Source of the DNA: an uncultured Ruegeria sp.
GTDB taxonomy: Bacteria > Pseudomonadota > Alphaproteobacteria > Rhodobacterales > Rhodobacteraceae
Reading direction: 5' to 3'
NCBI RefSeq assembly: GCF_947497005.1
Contig: NZ_CANMFF010000008.1
Location: forward strand, 186,001-250,000
DNA: 64,000 nucleotides
The notes under the pieces are model-generated. The model was not told the DNA's origin and did no database searches. It saw only the letters and a list, made by a program, of their open reading frames with translations. Shown here piece by piece: positions 8,283 through 17,579 of the stretch. Each line of letters starts with the position of its first letter. The first letter of the stretch is position 1. The translations under genes were made by a program, and so were the position numbers.

Positions 8283-8784
8283 TCAACGTGCCCCGATTGA
8301 CCATCGAATAGATCTCTTCGATTTCGTCATTCTTGACCGCGATACATCCCGCTGTCCAATCCGGCGTCTTTTTGGCGCGTTTCAGTTCAGTGCGCAGATT
8401 CGGTTGACCGTGGATAAAGATATCCCCGCCCGGATCAACGCCCGCAGCCTTGGCTTGGGCGACGTCCTGCGAGTTTGGATACGAAATGCCCAGAGACAGA
8501 TGATATCGGCTTTTGGGATTGTGCCGGTCGATCAGGTAACTTCCTTCGGGCGTTCGGCCATCACCACGCTGGGTCTTTGTTCCACTTGGTGCAAAACCCA
8601 GATCCACATCATATTCCTTGAGGATCTTTTCGTTGTGCAACAAGTAAAGCTTGCGCGCGCCCTTGTTGATCACCAACGAGGTCACCTCAGGCCCGTTATA
8701 AGCCAGAAATCTTGGGCTGGCTGAGGCACAAGCCGAAAGGCTCAGCGTTGCCATCGCCCCCAATCCAAATGCTCGACGATCCAT
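8266..8784 (-). CDS. L,D-transpeptidase/YkuD-family lipoprotein
   Basis: 172 residues. The N-terminus MDRRAFGLG with a hydrophobic run ending in LSAC looks like a lipoprotein signal with an adjacent arginine pair; the mature protein would start at the Cys near residue 19. The YkuD domain has FIHG followed, about 20 residues on, by TAGCIAV, which carries the catalytic Cys. That form of the motif resembles the YafK/DpaA branch rather than the usual SxGCxR of cross-linking enzymes, so a role in cutting or attaching protein-peptidoglycan links is as possible as 3-3 cross-linking. Transcribed alone, convergent to the sulfotransferase. Confidence 0.82.
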   Translation of the reverse strand: MDRRAFGLGAMATLSLSACASASPRFLAYNGPEVTSLVINKGARKLYLLHNEKILKEYDVDLGFAPSGTKTQRGDGRTPEGSYLIDRHNPKSRYHLSLGISYPNSQDVAQAKAAGVDPGGDIFIHGQPNLRTELKRAKKTPDWTAGCIAVKNDEIEEIYSMVNRGTLITLRP

Positions 8785-8842
8785 TTTTCACTGCCTGCTC
8801 TATTTTTTCCGATCATTATGCCAAAAATCGTAAAAACTGAAA

Positions 8843-9628
8843 TCACTTTTTGATGTTCGATTGCTCGGCCAGGCGATTTTCTATGCTTTCCAACCGCTCC
8901 AGAACTTCATCACGATAGGCGTCGGTTTTAACCTCATCCTCGGCATGATGGGCATCCTGCATCGAATTCACGATCAAACCCACCAGAAGGTTCACTACTG
9001 CAAATGTCGTGACCATGATGAAAGGCACAAAGAACACCCAGGCATAGGGGTAAACCTCCATCACCGGGCGAACGATACCCATCGACCAGCTTTCCAATGT
9101 CATAATTTGGAACAGTGTGTATGCGGACAAGCCCAAATCCCCGAACCAAATCGGGAACGAAGCTGAAAACAGCTTGGTCGATATCACGGCCCCGATGTAG
9201 AAAAGGATTGCCATCAACAGGAACACACTGGCCATACCCGGCAGCGCCGATATGAACCCTTCGACCACGCGACGCAGTCGCGGTGCCACGGAAATCACGC
9301 GCAGTACCCGAAGAATCCGCAGAGCGCGCAGCACGGAGAGACCTCCGGCGCTGGGAACGAGGGCAATGCCTACGATCAGGAAGTCGAAAATATTCCAGCC
9401 GTTTGTGAAGAACCTGCGCCCGGTGGCGATCAGTTTCATGGATATCTCAGCCACGAAGATCGCAAGGCACAGCTTATCCAGCGCCACGATCAACGGTCCT
9501 GCCATATCCATCAGGGTTGGCGATGTCTCCATCCCCAAAAGCACTGCGTTGAAGATGATGACAACTGTAATAAACCGGCCGAAAGCGGGCGCTTCGATAA
9601 GGTTCAGCAAACGCCATTTAAACGCCAT
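8843..9628 (-). CDS. Bacterial voltage-gated sodium channel (NavSp1-like)
   Basis: 261 residues forming one six-helix subunit of a homotetramer in the inner membrane. The S4 voltage sensor carries Arg at every third position (R101, R104, R107, R110), the pore has the selectivity filter TLESWSM at about 177-183, and S6 is followed by a C-terminal tail predicted to form a helical bundle (DEVLERLESIENRLAEQ). TLESWS is the hallmark of Na+-selective NaChBac/NavAb-type channels, and the protein closely resembles my memory of NavSp1 from Ruegeria (Silicibacter) pomeroyi. Length is as expected. Monocistronic or co-transcribed with the gene upstream at 10879. Confidence 0.94.
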   Translation of the reverse strand: MAFKWRLLNLIEAPAFGRFITVVIIFNAVLLGMETSPTLMDMAGPLIVALDKLCLAIFVAEISMKLIATGRRFFTNGWNIFDFLIVGIALVPSAGGLSVLRALRILRVLRVISVAPRLRRVVEGFISALPGMASVFLLMAILFYIGAVISTKLFSASFPIWFGDLGLSAYTLFQIMTLESWSMGIVRPVMEVYPYAWVFFVPFIMVTTFAVVNLLVGLIVNSMQDAHHAEDEVKTDAYRDEVLERLESIENRLAEQSNIKK

Positions 9629-9649
9629 GTGTCTCGTTCTCCTGTCTGA

Positions 9650-10879
9650 TCAAGATGCGGCGTTCAGTACGAACCGCGCAGCAAGTTCCGAATGTGACGA
9701 CCACCGAAATTGGTCAACGACCTGTACCCATTCAAGGGTGTAGCCTGCGTTAACCAGCGTTTTTGCATCGCGTGCGAAGGTCACAGGGTTGCATGAGACA
9801 TAGGCTATGATCGGGCGTCGGGCCTTTGCCAGCTCTTCTACCTGTGCTACGGCCCCTGCGCGAGGTGGGTCCAGCACGATCGCGCCGAACGCTTTCAGCT
9901 CATCCGGCATGAGCGGGCGGCGGAACAGGTCGCGGGCTTCGGTGGTCACGCGTTTCAGGCCCTGTGCCCTGCGCCAACCCTGATCCAGTGCCTCGACCAT
10001 GGCCGCCTCGCCCTCAACAGCATGGATTTCAGCCTCTTCCGATAATGGCAAAGAGAATGTTCCGCTGCCTGCAAACAAATCAACGATACGCTTCGCGCCC
10101 TGTGTTGCCTCTAAAACAGCCTTTAACAGAGCCTGTTCTCCGTCCTTTGTTGCCTGAAGAAATGCGCCTGGAGGTGGCGTGACGTCAGCTGTTCCAAAAC
10201 GCTGAACCGGCGCGTGTCGCATGGCAATCACCTCCCCATCCCAACTCAGCCGGGCCACCCCGTGTTTCTCGGTCGCTTGCGCCAATGCCAGTTCCAGTTG
10301 GCCATCCAACGGTTTGCCGCCTTTGACAGCCACATCCAGCCCACCTTCGGACAGCGTGAGCGTGACAGCCAAAATCCCTTTGCGGCTTCCTCCCAAAACA
10401 GCCAGCGCTTCGGCGACGGGAATGGCAGAGATCAAGGCAGGGTCGAGCAATCGGCAGTCAGGGATTTCCGTGATCGTGTCCGAGGCCCGTCCGTGGAACC
10501 CGGCCAACGTTCCTTTCTTAGTACGCCTAACGGCCACCGTAGCGCGCCGGCGCGACTGTTCAGGCGACGTGTGTATCGGGCGCATAGGCGCCTCAAGCCC
10601 CTGTGCCTTCAGCGCGTTGTGGACGATTTCCAGCTTCCACCCTGCCACAAACGCATCAGATGCATGCTGCAACTGACAACCGCCACACGCTTTGTAATGA
10701 CGGCACGGGGCTTTGACCCGGTCTTCGGACGGTGCTTCGACCTTGATATCCGTCAGTAGCTGGCCCACAAGGCTGCCGCTGACGACCTCACCAGGAAGGG
10801 TGCGCTGGGCGTAAACAGGGCCTTCGGCAATACCATCGCCCTGATGTCCAAGCCGTGTGATTGTGAATTGCTGCGTCAT
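9650..10879 (-). CDS. 23S rRNA (uracil-5-)-methyltransferase, RlmC/RlmD type
   Basis: 409 residues. An N-terminal TRAM-like region is followed by an iron-sulfur motif with Cys at about 59, 65 and 68 (CGGC), then a Rossmann SAM domain (VDLFAGSGTF), LDPPRAG and the catalytic SCNP near the C-terminus. This order is that of the RumA/TrmA family of m5U RNA methyltransferases. RlmC, RlmD and TrmA cannot be told apart from this sequence alone, though the Fe-S motif argues for the Rlm group. About 20 bp upstream of the Na+ channel gene on the same strand. Confidence 0.88.
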   Translation of the reverse strand: MTQQFTITRLGHQGDGIAEGPVYAQRTLPGEVVSGSLVGQLLTDIKVEAPSEDRVKAPCRHYKACGGCQLQHASDAFVAGWKLEIVHNALKAQGLEAPMRPIHTSPEQSRRRATVAVRRTKKGTLAGFHGRASDTITEIPDCRLLDPALISAIPVAEALAVLGGSRKGILAVTLTLSEGGLDVAVKGGKPLDGQLELALAQATEKHGVARLSWDGEVIAMRHAPVQRFGTADVTPPPGAFLQATKDGEQALLKAVLEATQGAKRIVDLFAGSGTFSLPLSEEAEIHAVEGEAAMVEALDQGWRRAQGLKRVTTEARDLFRRPLMPDELKAFGAIVLDPPRAGAVAQVEELAKARRPIIAYVSCNPVTFARDAKTLVNAGYTLEWVQVVDQFRWSSHSELAARFVLNAAS

Positions 10880-10918
10880 GGAAGGCCTGATAGCCGGGCT
10901 TTGACGGCAACAAAACCC

Positions 10919-12751
10919 TTATTCCGCAGCTTCCGCCTGAATGAAACCACCCGATTGACGGTGCCAGAACCGCGCATACAGCCCGCCGTGGTCCAGCAAA
11001 GCCTCATGGGTTCCGGTTTCCACGATGCGCCCATGGTCCAGAACAACGATCCGGTCCATTTCACTGAGTGTGGATAGCCGGTGCGCAATGGCCAGAACGG
11101 TTTTGCCCTGCATCACCCGATGAAGCGCTGTTTGAATCGACGCCTCAACCTCGGAATCCAGCGCTGATGTCGCTTCGTCCAGAACCAGAATCGGCGCATC
11201 TTTCAGAATGGCACGCGCCAGAGCGATCCTTTGCCTCTGCCCGCCACTAAGCTTTACACCGCGCTCCCCCAGATGAGCATCATAGCCTTTGCGACCGTGA
11301 GCGTCTTCAAGGCTCAGGATGAAGTCATGCGCTTCGGCCTTTCTCGCAGCCTCGATCATTTCATCCTCTGACGCATCCGGGCGACCGTACAAGATATTCT
11401 CGCGGGCCGAACGGTTGAACATCGCCGTTTCCTGCGTGACCATGCCAATCTGGCGGCGCAGGCTGTCTTGCGTCACCTGTGCCACATCCTGCCCGTCAAT
11501 TCGAATTGTGCCACTTTCCCTGTCATAGAGCCTGAGCAGCAGAGAAACGAGGGTGGATTTTCCGGCCCCTGAGGCCCCGACGATTCCCAGCTTTTCGCCT
11601 GGCTTAATAGCCAGAGTCAGGTCCACGACCCCGCCGACATCCCGGCCATACGCGAAACTGACGCCTTCGAAGGAGATCAACCCTTCGTTCACATTCAGGT
11701 CTTGTGCACCGCTCGTGTCTTCAACCCTGTCCCGCTTGGCCAGCGTATTCATTCCGTTTTCGATCTCTCCCACATTGGCATATAGGCCCATCAGCGTGAA
11801 ACTGACCCAACCCGTCATCTGAGCAATGCGGATCGAAACCGCACCGGCCGCAACAATATCACCGGCAGTCGCCATGCCGAGTTGCCACAACCAAAGCGTC
11901 GCGCCCAACAGCAGAACGGGCAGCACACCGGCCAGCGTCATCAGAATAAATCGAAAACTGGCCGACAGCTTGCCGAAATCCAGCGATCGTTCGCGCAATT
12001 CTACCATCGAGTCGCGCGCGGCCTGATCTTCAAAAGTGGAATGGGCAAACAGCTTGACGGTCTTGATGTTGGTGATTGTGTCAACCACCTGCCCCGACAC
12101 CATCGCCCGCGCCCCGGCCCGTGCGGCGGAACGCACGCGGATGCGCGGAAGGTACCAGCGTACAAGCAGAAAATAGACCACCAGCCACGCGGCAAATGGC
12201 AACATCACCAGTGGATGAATAGACCCTAATAAAAGCAAAGACCCCACCAGTGACGCCAAGGCAAACACAATCGCGCTGATCGTTTCCGACACGACCGATG
12301 CCATGGCATTGGAAGTCTGCATCTGTTTCTGCGCGATCCGACCAGCAAAATCGTCGTCGAAATAGGTCACCGACTGCCCGAGCGTCCAACGGTTCAACTT
12401 GGCCAGCACCAAAGGGGTGATGTTGGGCATGACGATGTAATTATTCGACAGAGACGACAGGCCAAACAGGATCGGACGGATTAGCATAAAGAAGGCGACC
12501 GTGCCCAAGATCATCCACGTATTTGCTGCGGTCAGAAAACTCTCGGGCCCGCCGGAGGTTGCCACATCTATCACGCGACCCAGAATCCACGCTGTCCCTG
12601 CCTCCATCGCGCCTGCTGTAGCCGAGAAGAAAGCCGCGACAAACAGCATGGGCCATGCCCCGGACAGGCTCCAGCGAATGAACGCCCCCAATTTCTGCGG
12701 TGGGGGCGTTTCAATATTCTTGAATGGGTAGATGAGGTCGGCAATCCTCAT
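10919..12751 (-). CDS. ABC exporter half-transporter (membrane + ATPase), second of a pair
   Basis: 610 residues. An N-terminal six-helix exporter domain precedes an ATPase domain with Walker A GASGAGKST near 390, a Q-loop, LSGGQRQR near 496, Walker B ILVLDEATSALD and the switch IAHRLST. The start ATG overlaps the stop of the partner gene by 4 bp, so the two half-transporters are probably made together and form a heterodimer. All ATPase motifs look intact, so there is no obvious degenerate site. Substrate is unknown; lipid, peptide or drug export are all possible. Confidence 0.88.
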   Translation of the reverse strand: MRIADLIYPFKNIETPPPQKLGAFIRWSLSGAWPMLFVAAFFSATAGAMEAGTAWILGRVIDVATSGGPESFLTAANTWMILGTVAFFMLIRPILFGLSSLSNNYIVMPNITPLVLAKLNRWTLGQSVTYFDDDFAGRIAQKQMQTSNAMASVVSETISAIVFALASLVGSLLLLGSIHPLVMLPFAAWLVVYFLLVRWYLPRIRVRSAARAGARAMVSGQVVDTITNIKTVKLFAHSTFEDQAARDSMVELRERSLDFGKLSASFRFILMTLAGVLPVLLLGATLWLWQLGMATAGDIVAAGAVSIRIAQMTGWVSFTLMGLYANVGEIENGMNTLAKRDRVEDTSGAQDLNVNEGLISFEGVSFAYGRDVGGVVDLTLAIKPGEKLGIVGASGAGKSTLVSLLLRLYDRESGTIRIDGQDVAQVTQDSLRRQIGMVTQETAMFNRSARENILYGRPDASEDEMIEAARKAEAHDFILSLEDAHGRKGYDAHLGERGVKLSGGQRQRIALARAILKDAPILVLDEATSALDSEVEASIQTALHRVMQGKTVLAIAHRLSTLSEMDRIVVLDHGRIVETGTHEALLDHGGLYARFWHRQSGGFIQAEAAE

Positions 12752-14586
12752 TCAGCGGCCTCCGGGTTCATGAAGCCGCCAGATTGCCGCGCCCAGAACT
12801 GCGCGTAAAGGCCACCCTGTGCCAGAAGGTCTGAATGTGCGCCTTCTTCCACGATGCGGCCAGCATCCATCACCAGAATGCGGTCCATCTGCGCGATAGT
12901 GCTGAGCCTGTGCGCAATTGCGATCACGGTTTTTCCTTGCATCATGCCGTAGAGCGTTTCCTGAATTGACGCTTCAACCTCGGAATCTAGCGCAGATGTC
13001 GCCTCGTCCAACAACAAGATCGGAGCATCCTTAAGGATCACTCGCGCCAGGGTCACCCTCTGACGCTGACCCCCGGACAGCTTCACGCCGCGTTCCCCCA
13101 CATGTGCATCATACCCGGTCCGACCCTGCGGGTCTTGCAGATCAAGGATAAACTCATGCGCTTCGGCCTGTTTGGCGGCGGCGATCATCTGGGCCTCGGA
13201 CGCATCCGGCCGACCATACAGGATGTTGTCGCGCACAGACCGGTGCAGCAAAGCGCTGTCTTGCTGGACCATGCCGATATGACTGCGCAGGCTGTCTTGC
13301 GTGACCTGCGCAATGTTCTGATCATCGATCAAAATCGCACCGCGCTCGACGTCGTAAAACCGCAAAAGAAGCTTAACCAGAGTCGATTTGCCAGCACCGG
13401 AACGCCCAATCAAACCGATCTTTTCACCAGGCTGGATGGTCAGGTTGATATGGTCCAAGCCTCCGGTCTCACGACCGTAGTGATGCGAAAGATCGCGGAT
13501 CTGAATCTCGCCCTTGCTGAGATGCAGGGGCTTCGCAGTCGGTGCATCCAGCAGATCGATGGGCTGCGCAATGGTCTCCATCCCCTCGGCCACGATACCC
13601 AACTGGCGGAAAAAGCTGGTCAGAGCCCACATGATCCATCCGGTCATGGCATTCAAGCGCAGGGTCAACGCCGTGGCCGCTGCGACGACACCAACCGAAG
13701 CGCTGCCTTGCATCCACAAGGCAATCGCCCAGCCTACAACGCCCACGATCAGCATTCCGTTCAGGGTGACAAGAACTGCATCCATAACGGTGAAAATCCG
13801 CATCTCGACCTGGAATGTCCGGCGCGTTTCCTCGATCGCTTCGCGGGCATAGTCCAACTCTTGCGCCCCGTGGGCAAACATCTTGACTGAGTGAATGTTG
13901 GAATAGCTGTCCACCACCCGACCTGTCACGGTCGAACGCGCGTCCGAGGCCGCCTGGGACGCCGGACCGACACGCCGCACTGTCCAGCGCACAAGCACAG
14001 CATAGAACGCGAACCAGATCAGCAGCGGGATCAGCAAGCGCGCATCCGCAACATACAACAGGATTGCCGCGCCGATCAGATAAGCCAGCGAGAAGGAAAT
14101 CGCGTCAAAGACCTGAAATACCACTTCGCCAGCAGCAGGTGGCGTTTGCATGATCCGGTTAGCGATGCGCCCGGCAAAATCGTTTTCAAACCAGCCAACT
14201 GACTGGCGCAGCACGTGTTTATGCGCGCGCCAGCGGATCAGAGTGCCAAAGTTTGGCAGAATCGTATTGTTGAGCAACAGCACATCGAACAGATGCAGCA
14301 AAGGTCGCAGAAACAGGACAAACGCCGCCATCAGCAGCAATTCGGTCCCGTGGGTCTCCCAGACCTCTGCCGGTGATCCGCCCAACAGATCCACAACGCG
14401 ACCCATATAGTAGATCAGCCCGATTTCTACCCCCGCGACGAAGATGGAAATCAACGCGGCCCAGACAAAGACCCGAAAGAAGGGCCGCGAATAATCCAAC
14501 ATGAATGGCCACAGCTGCGTCGGTGGCTTGTCAGATTCCGTATAGGCGACAAAAGGGTCAACGAGGTTTTCGAAATAGCGAAACAT
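12748..14586 (-). CDS. ABC exporter half-transporter (membrane + ATPase), first of a pair
   Basis: 612 residues from the ATG at 14586 (MFRYFENLVDPF), chosen because homologous half-transporters begin near here; the reading frame stays open to 14730 but that extension looks non-coding. An N-terminal exporter membrane domain is followed by Walker A GRSGAGKST near 391, LSGGQRQR, Walker B ILLLDEATSALD and IAHRLST. It is the paralogue and likely partner of the gene that overlaps its 3' end. The 190 bp between it and the upstream cca gene hold no recognisable gene. Confidence 0.86.
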   Translation of the reverse strand: MFRYFENLVDPFVAYTESDKPPTQLWPFMLDYSRPFFRVFVWAALISIFVAGVEIGLIYYMGRVVDLLGGSPAEVWETHGTELLLMAAFVLFLRPLLHLFDVLLLNNTILPNFGTLIRWRAHKHVLRQSVGWFENDFAGRIANRIMQTPPAAGEVVFQVFDAISFSLAYLIGAAILLYVADARLLIPLLIWFAFYAVLVRWTVRRVGPASQAASDARSTVTGRVVDSYSNIHSVKMFAHGAQELDYAREAIEETRRTFQVEMRIFTVMDAVLVTLNGMLIVGVVGWAIALWMQGSASVGVVAAATALTLRLNAMTGWIMWALTSFFRQLGIVAEGMETIAQPIDLLDAPTAKPLHLSKGEIQIRDLSHHYGRETGGLDHINLTIQPGEKIGLIGRSGAGKSTLVKLLLRFYDVERGAILIDDQNIAQVTQDSLRSHIGMVQQDSALLHRSVRDNILYGRPDASEAQMIAAAKQAEAHEFILDLQDPQGRTGYDAHVGERGVKLSGGQRQRVTLARVILKDAPILLLDEATSALDSEVEASIQETLYGMMQGKTVIAIAHRLSTIAQMDRILVMDAGRIVEEGAHSDLLAQGGLYAQFWARQSGGFMNPEAAE

Positions 14587-14776
14587 GGAGAGTGCTCCGA
14601 TTGAGCAGATAAATGACGTGCGAAGAAAGATGGCGCCTGAACACCACCCGTTACGGGGCAAGTGTCCTGGCTTTAGCCGAACCAGATCCCGTAATACATT
14701 CGCATTCCTCCATCCATGTGTCAGGCGCACCTAAGCACAAAGGAAAAAAGTTGTCATCCCCTTTTGAGACTTCGCG

Positions 14777-15931
14777 CTAAGTTGCAAGCAACTCCTCGCG
14801 CGAGAGCGCAAAGCCGGACGCGATCCAGCGGATTTCAAGCTCAGCCAGCTTTTTGCCCAGCGCCGGCCCGCTGAAGCTGGGAATCAGGTCTTTGGCCTGT
14901 ATAGGGAAGCGGGCTGTTGCGCCAGCATGCAAATCACGCCTTAGGTCTTCGGACCATGGTCGTTCCAGAAAGGCGCAGCGCAAGAGGGTCTCGTGCAAGC
15001 CGCCTTCGTCGCCATAGCGGTATCCCAATTCGGCCACACTGGTTGTGGCCTGCGCCTCCTCGCGCATCCGGGTCAGGCGTTGCAGCTGCGCACGGCTTAA
15101 CCGCAATGTCGCGGCATCCTCGGGCGTGGTGATGGCTGCCAGACGCCGCACCGGATCGGGATCGGCACCCGCCGCCTGTTCCAGCGAAATCAATGGTGCC
15201 AACGACCGATCGTCCGCACCTGGCAACAACCTGGTCAAAACGCCCGTGCTGCGCATCGTTGCAAAGGCGGGGGCTGGATCAGGCGCACCCAGAAGCTTCA
15301 GCAGTTCTGCCCCGACCCGTTCGCGCGACAGCGATTCCAGCCCATCAAGGTTGGCACCGATGGCCGCCAGCGCATCGGGATCAAAACCGGCATCAGGATC
15401 ACCATACCAGGCGTGAAAGCGGAAATAGCGAAGCGAGCGAAGATAGTCTTCGCGGATCCGATTCTCGGCCGTTCCGATAAACCGCACCGCCCGAGCCTCA
15501 AGGTCGGGAAGGCCGCCAAGCGGGTCTAACACTGACCCATCGGGCAGTGCGTAAAGCGCGTTCATGGTAAAATCGCGCCGCGCAGCGTCTTCTTCAACGT
15601 GTTCGGAAAAGGCGACGACTGCACGCCGACCATCGGTTTCTACATCACGTCGGAAGGTCGTGATCTCGTGCGGTATACCTGCGCTGACCACTGTGATCGT
15701 ACCATGGTCGATACCTGTCGGAATGGCCTTGAGCCCAGCAGCCTCTGCGATCTGAACAACCTGTTTGGGTCGTGCGTCGGTAGCGATATCGATATCAGAT
15801 ACCGGTGCTCCAAGCAGTGCGTTGCGCACACACCCGCCTACGAAAAGTGCCTGAGCCCCGGATTTAGTCAGCGCCGAACAAACCTTTTGGGTTGCCGGTT
15901 CACTGACCCAGGGCTCGTTAATCTGCATCAT
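14777..15931 (-). CDS. cca: CCA tRNA nucleotidyltransferase
   Basis: 384 residues, class II nucleotidyltransferase that adds or repairs the 3' CCA of tRNA. The head domain has LFVGGCVRNALLG near 30 and the metal-binding DIDIAT near 46-51; RRDFTMNAL and the RNA-binding IREDYLRSLRYFRF follow. No HD domain is evident, which is normal for alphaproteobacterial members. The start overlaps the end of the Nudix gene by 4 bp, making an hslO-Nudix-cca unit. Confidence 0.9.
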   Translation of the reverse strand: MMQINEPWVSEPATQKVCSALTKSGAQALFVGGCVRNALLGAPVSDIDIATDARPKQVVQIAEAAGLKAIPTGIDHGTITVVSAGIPHEITTFRRDVETDGRRAVVAFSEHVEEDAARRDFTMNALYALPDGSVLDPLGGLPDLEARAVRFIGTAENRIREDYLRSLRYFRFHAWYGDPDAGFDPDALAAIGANLDGLESLSRERVGAELLKLLGAPDPAPAFATMRSTGVLTRLLPGADDRSLAPLISLEQAAGADPDPVRRLAAITTPEDAATLRLSRAQLQRLTRMREEAQATTSVAELGYRYGDEGGLHETLLRCAFLERPWSEDLRRDLHAGATARFPIQAKDLIPSFSGPALGKKLAELEIRWIASGFALSREELLAT

Positions 15932-16545
15932 TCATTCACCCGTGCTGCTAGCCCGCGCAATATGCGGGCCGTCGCGCCCCAAATGTAATAAGGGCCGAAC
16001 GGAACTGCGTAATATCTGCGTTTCTGGCCGCGCCAGCGGCGCGATTCAACCAGATAATTCTCGGGATTCAAGAGATGGGCAAGAGGGGTTGAAAAAACCT
16101 CGTCCACTTCACCGGGCTCAGGAACCGGTTGGTACGTGTCGCGCAGGACTGCGACCACCGGCGTGACGATGAAAGACGTCACTGTTTCATGCGTCGGCAG
16201 AAAACCCAGGACCTCCGGCAGCTCCGGGGGCAGCCCGATCTCTTCCTGCGCTTCCCGCAGGGCCGCAGCCGTCACATCGGTATCGGTTTCGTCCTGTTTA
16301 CCGCCGGGAAAAGCGATCTGCCCCGGATGGTGCTTGAGCGCCGATGAACGTTTGGTCAGGATCACGCGCGGCGTGTCGTCCAACAGCGAAATGGCCACAA
16401 GAACACCGGCAGGTCGCAATCGTCGCCCCGGTGGCAGAACGGTATCCGGGTTCAGGTCAAAATCGCTGGACCCGTGACCGGGACGGCGCAACGCCGCCCG
16501 GATCTGTTCCACTGGGTCAAGCACCTTTGGTGTCTTCGGCATCAA
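15928..16545 (-). CDS. Nudix hydrolase, CoA pyrophosphatase-like
   Basis: 205 residues. The Nudix box runs from about 81 to 104 (GGKQDETDTD onward to REAQEEIGL) and is preceded by LTKRSSALKHHPGQIAFPGG, the pattern of the NudL/CoA diphosphatase group. It would cleave CoA or related dinucleotides. It sits between hslO and cca and overlaps both: about 29 bp with hslO upstream and 4 bp with cca downstream. Two adjacent Met codons make the exact start uncertain by one residue. Confidence 0.87.
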   Translation of the reverse strand: MMPKTPKVLDPVEQIRAALRRPGHGSSDFDLNPDTVLPPGRRLRPAGVLVAISLLDDTPRVILTKRSSALKHHPGQIAFPGGKQDETDTDVTAAALREAQEEIGLPPELPEVLGFLPTHETVTSFIVTPVVAVLRDTYQPVPEPGEVDEVFSTPLAHLLNPENYLVESRRWRGQKRRYYAVPFGPYYIWGATARILRGLAARVNE

Positions 16546-17503
16546 ACCCGACCGTTGCAGGATCCAACACGTAATGCGCTCCGCAGAACTGGCAATCTGC
16601 GGTGACCTGACCTTCGGGTGTGGTCATCTTTTCGATATCCCTGGCCGAATAGATCGACAAGCTCTGTCGCACACGGTCTTCGGAACAGGTGCATCCAAAC
16701 TGCACCGACTGTGCATCATAGACACGTGGCTGTTCCTCGTGAAACAGACGGACCAAAAGGTCGGTCGGCGCAATTGAGGGTCCGATCATCTCAAGATCCT
16801 CAACCGTATCCAGCAGGATATTGACCCTTCCCCAGTTTTCACCTTCTTCACCGTCCACTAGATCATTGGCCGTCAGGATTTCGCCGCTACCCTCTCCCGA
16901 TGCGGCAAAAGGTGAGGCTTTGGGCATGTGCTGCAACATGATGCCACCAGCGCGCCAATGTTCGCCGACACCGGGTTCGGTCGATTTGCCAAAGCTCAGC
17001 GAGAAACGGGTCGGCAGCTGCTCGGACTGGGCAAAATACGCCTCGGCACAGGCGCTGAGCGATCCTCCTGCAAGCGGAGTGATGCCCTGGTACGGCTGCG
17101 TGCCCTCGCCCTGATCGATCATGATCGCGAAATACCCGTCGCCCACCTGATCGAAAGGGGCGGCATCGGTCAGCCGATCGCGGTCAAAACTGGCATAAGC
17201 GCGAATCTGCGCGGACTCGCCCTCTTTCTGCGGCGCGTAATAATCGGTCGCGATCATGCGGACCGCCCCTTTGGACTGCACTTGCAACGACAGCTTCCAG
17301 CGCAGCGCAACCGTCTGGCCGATCAACGCGGTCAGCAAGGCCATTTCAGCCACCAGCGCTTCGACTTGCTGCGGATAATCGTGCTGCTTCAGGATACCGT
17401 CCAGCACGCCGTCCAGACGGGCCACGCGGCCGCGCATGTCGGATGCATCAAGTTGAAAGGGCAGGACGGTGTCGTCCCACGCGATTTTTGTTCCAAGAGA
17501 CAT
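16517..17503 (-). CDS. hslO: 33 kDa redox-regulated chaperone Hsp33
   Basis: 328 residues. Hsp33 holds unfolding proteins under oxidative stress; it is switched on when a C-terminal zinc centre is oxidised. The zinc ligands are present as CTC near 270 and CQFC near 302, the CxC...CxxC pattern. The N-terminal chaperone domain is full length. Lead gene of an overlapping hslO-Nudix-cca cluster; a second Nudix gene starts 76 bp away in the opposite direction. Confidence 0.93.
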   Translation of the reverse strand: MSLGTKIAWDDTVLPFQLDASDMRGRVARLDGVLDGILKQHDYPQQVEALVAEMALLTALIGQTVALRWKLSLQVQSKGAVRMIATDYYAPQKEGESAQIRAYASFDRDRLTDAAPFDQVGDGYFAIMIDQGEGTQPYQGITPLAGGSLSACAEAYFAQSEQLPTRFSLSFGKSTEPGVGEHWRAGGIMLQHMPKASPFAASGEGSGEILTANDLVDGEEGENWGRVNILLDTVEDLEMIGPSIAPTDLLVRLFHEEQPRVYDAQSVQFGCTCSEDRVRQSLSIYSARDIEKMTTPEGQVTADCQFCGAHYVLDPATVGFDAEDTKGA

Positions 17504-17579
17504 GGGGTTTCCTTACACGCCACGGGTTGGCATACCGGCACCATATAGGTCGTACAGATTGGGTTTTAAGGGGCCATAC

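Noticed and set aside
14587..14776. Upstream extension of the ABC exporter frame as extra N-terminus or a small gene
   Set aside because: The extension lacks family similarity and no ribosome-binding site supports it; no tRNA or other RNA fold was seen in the stretch.
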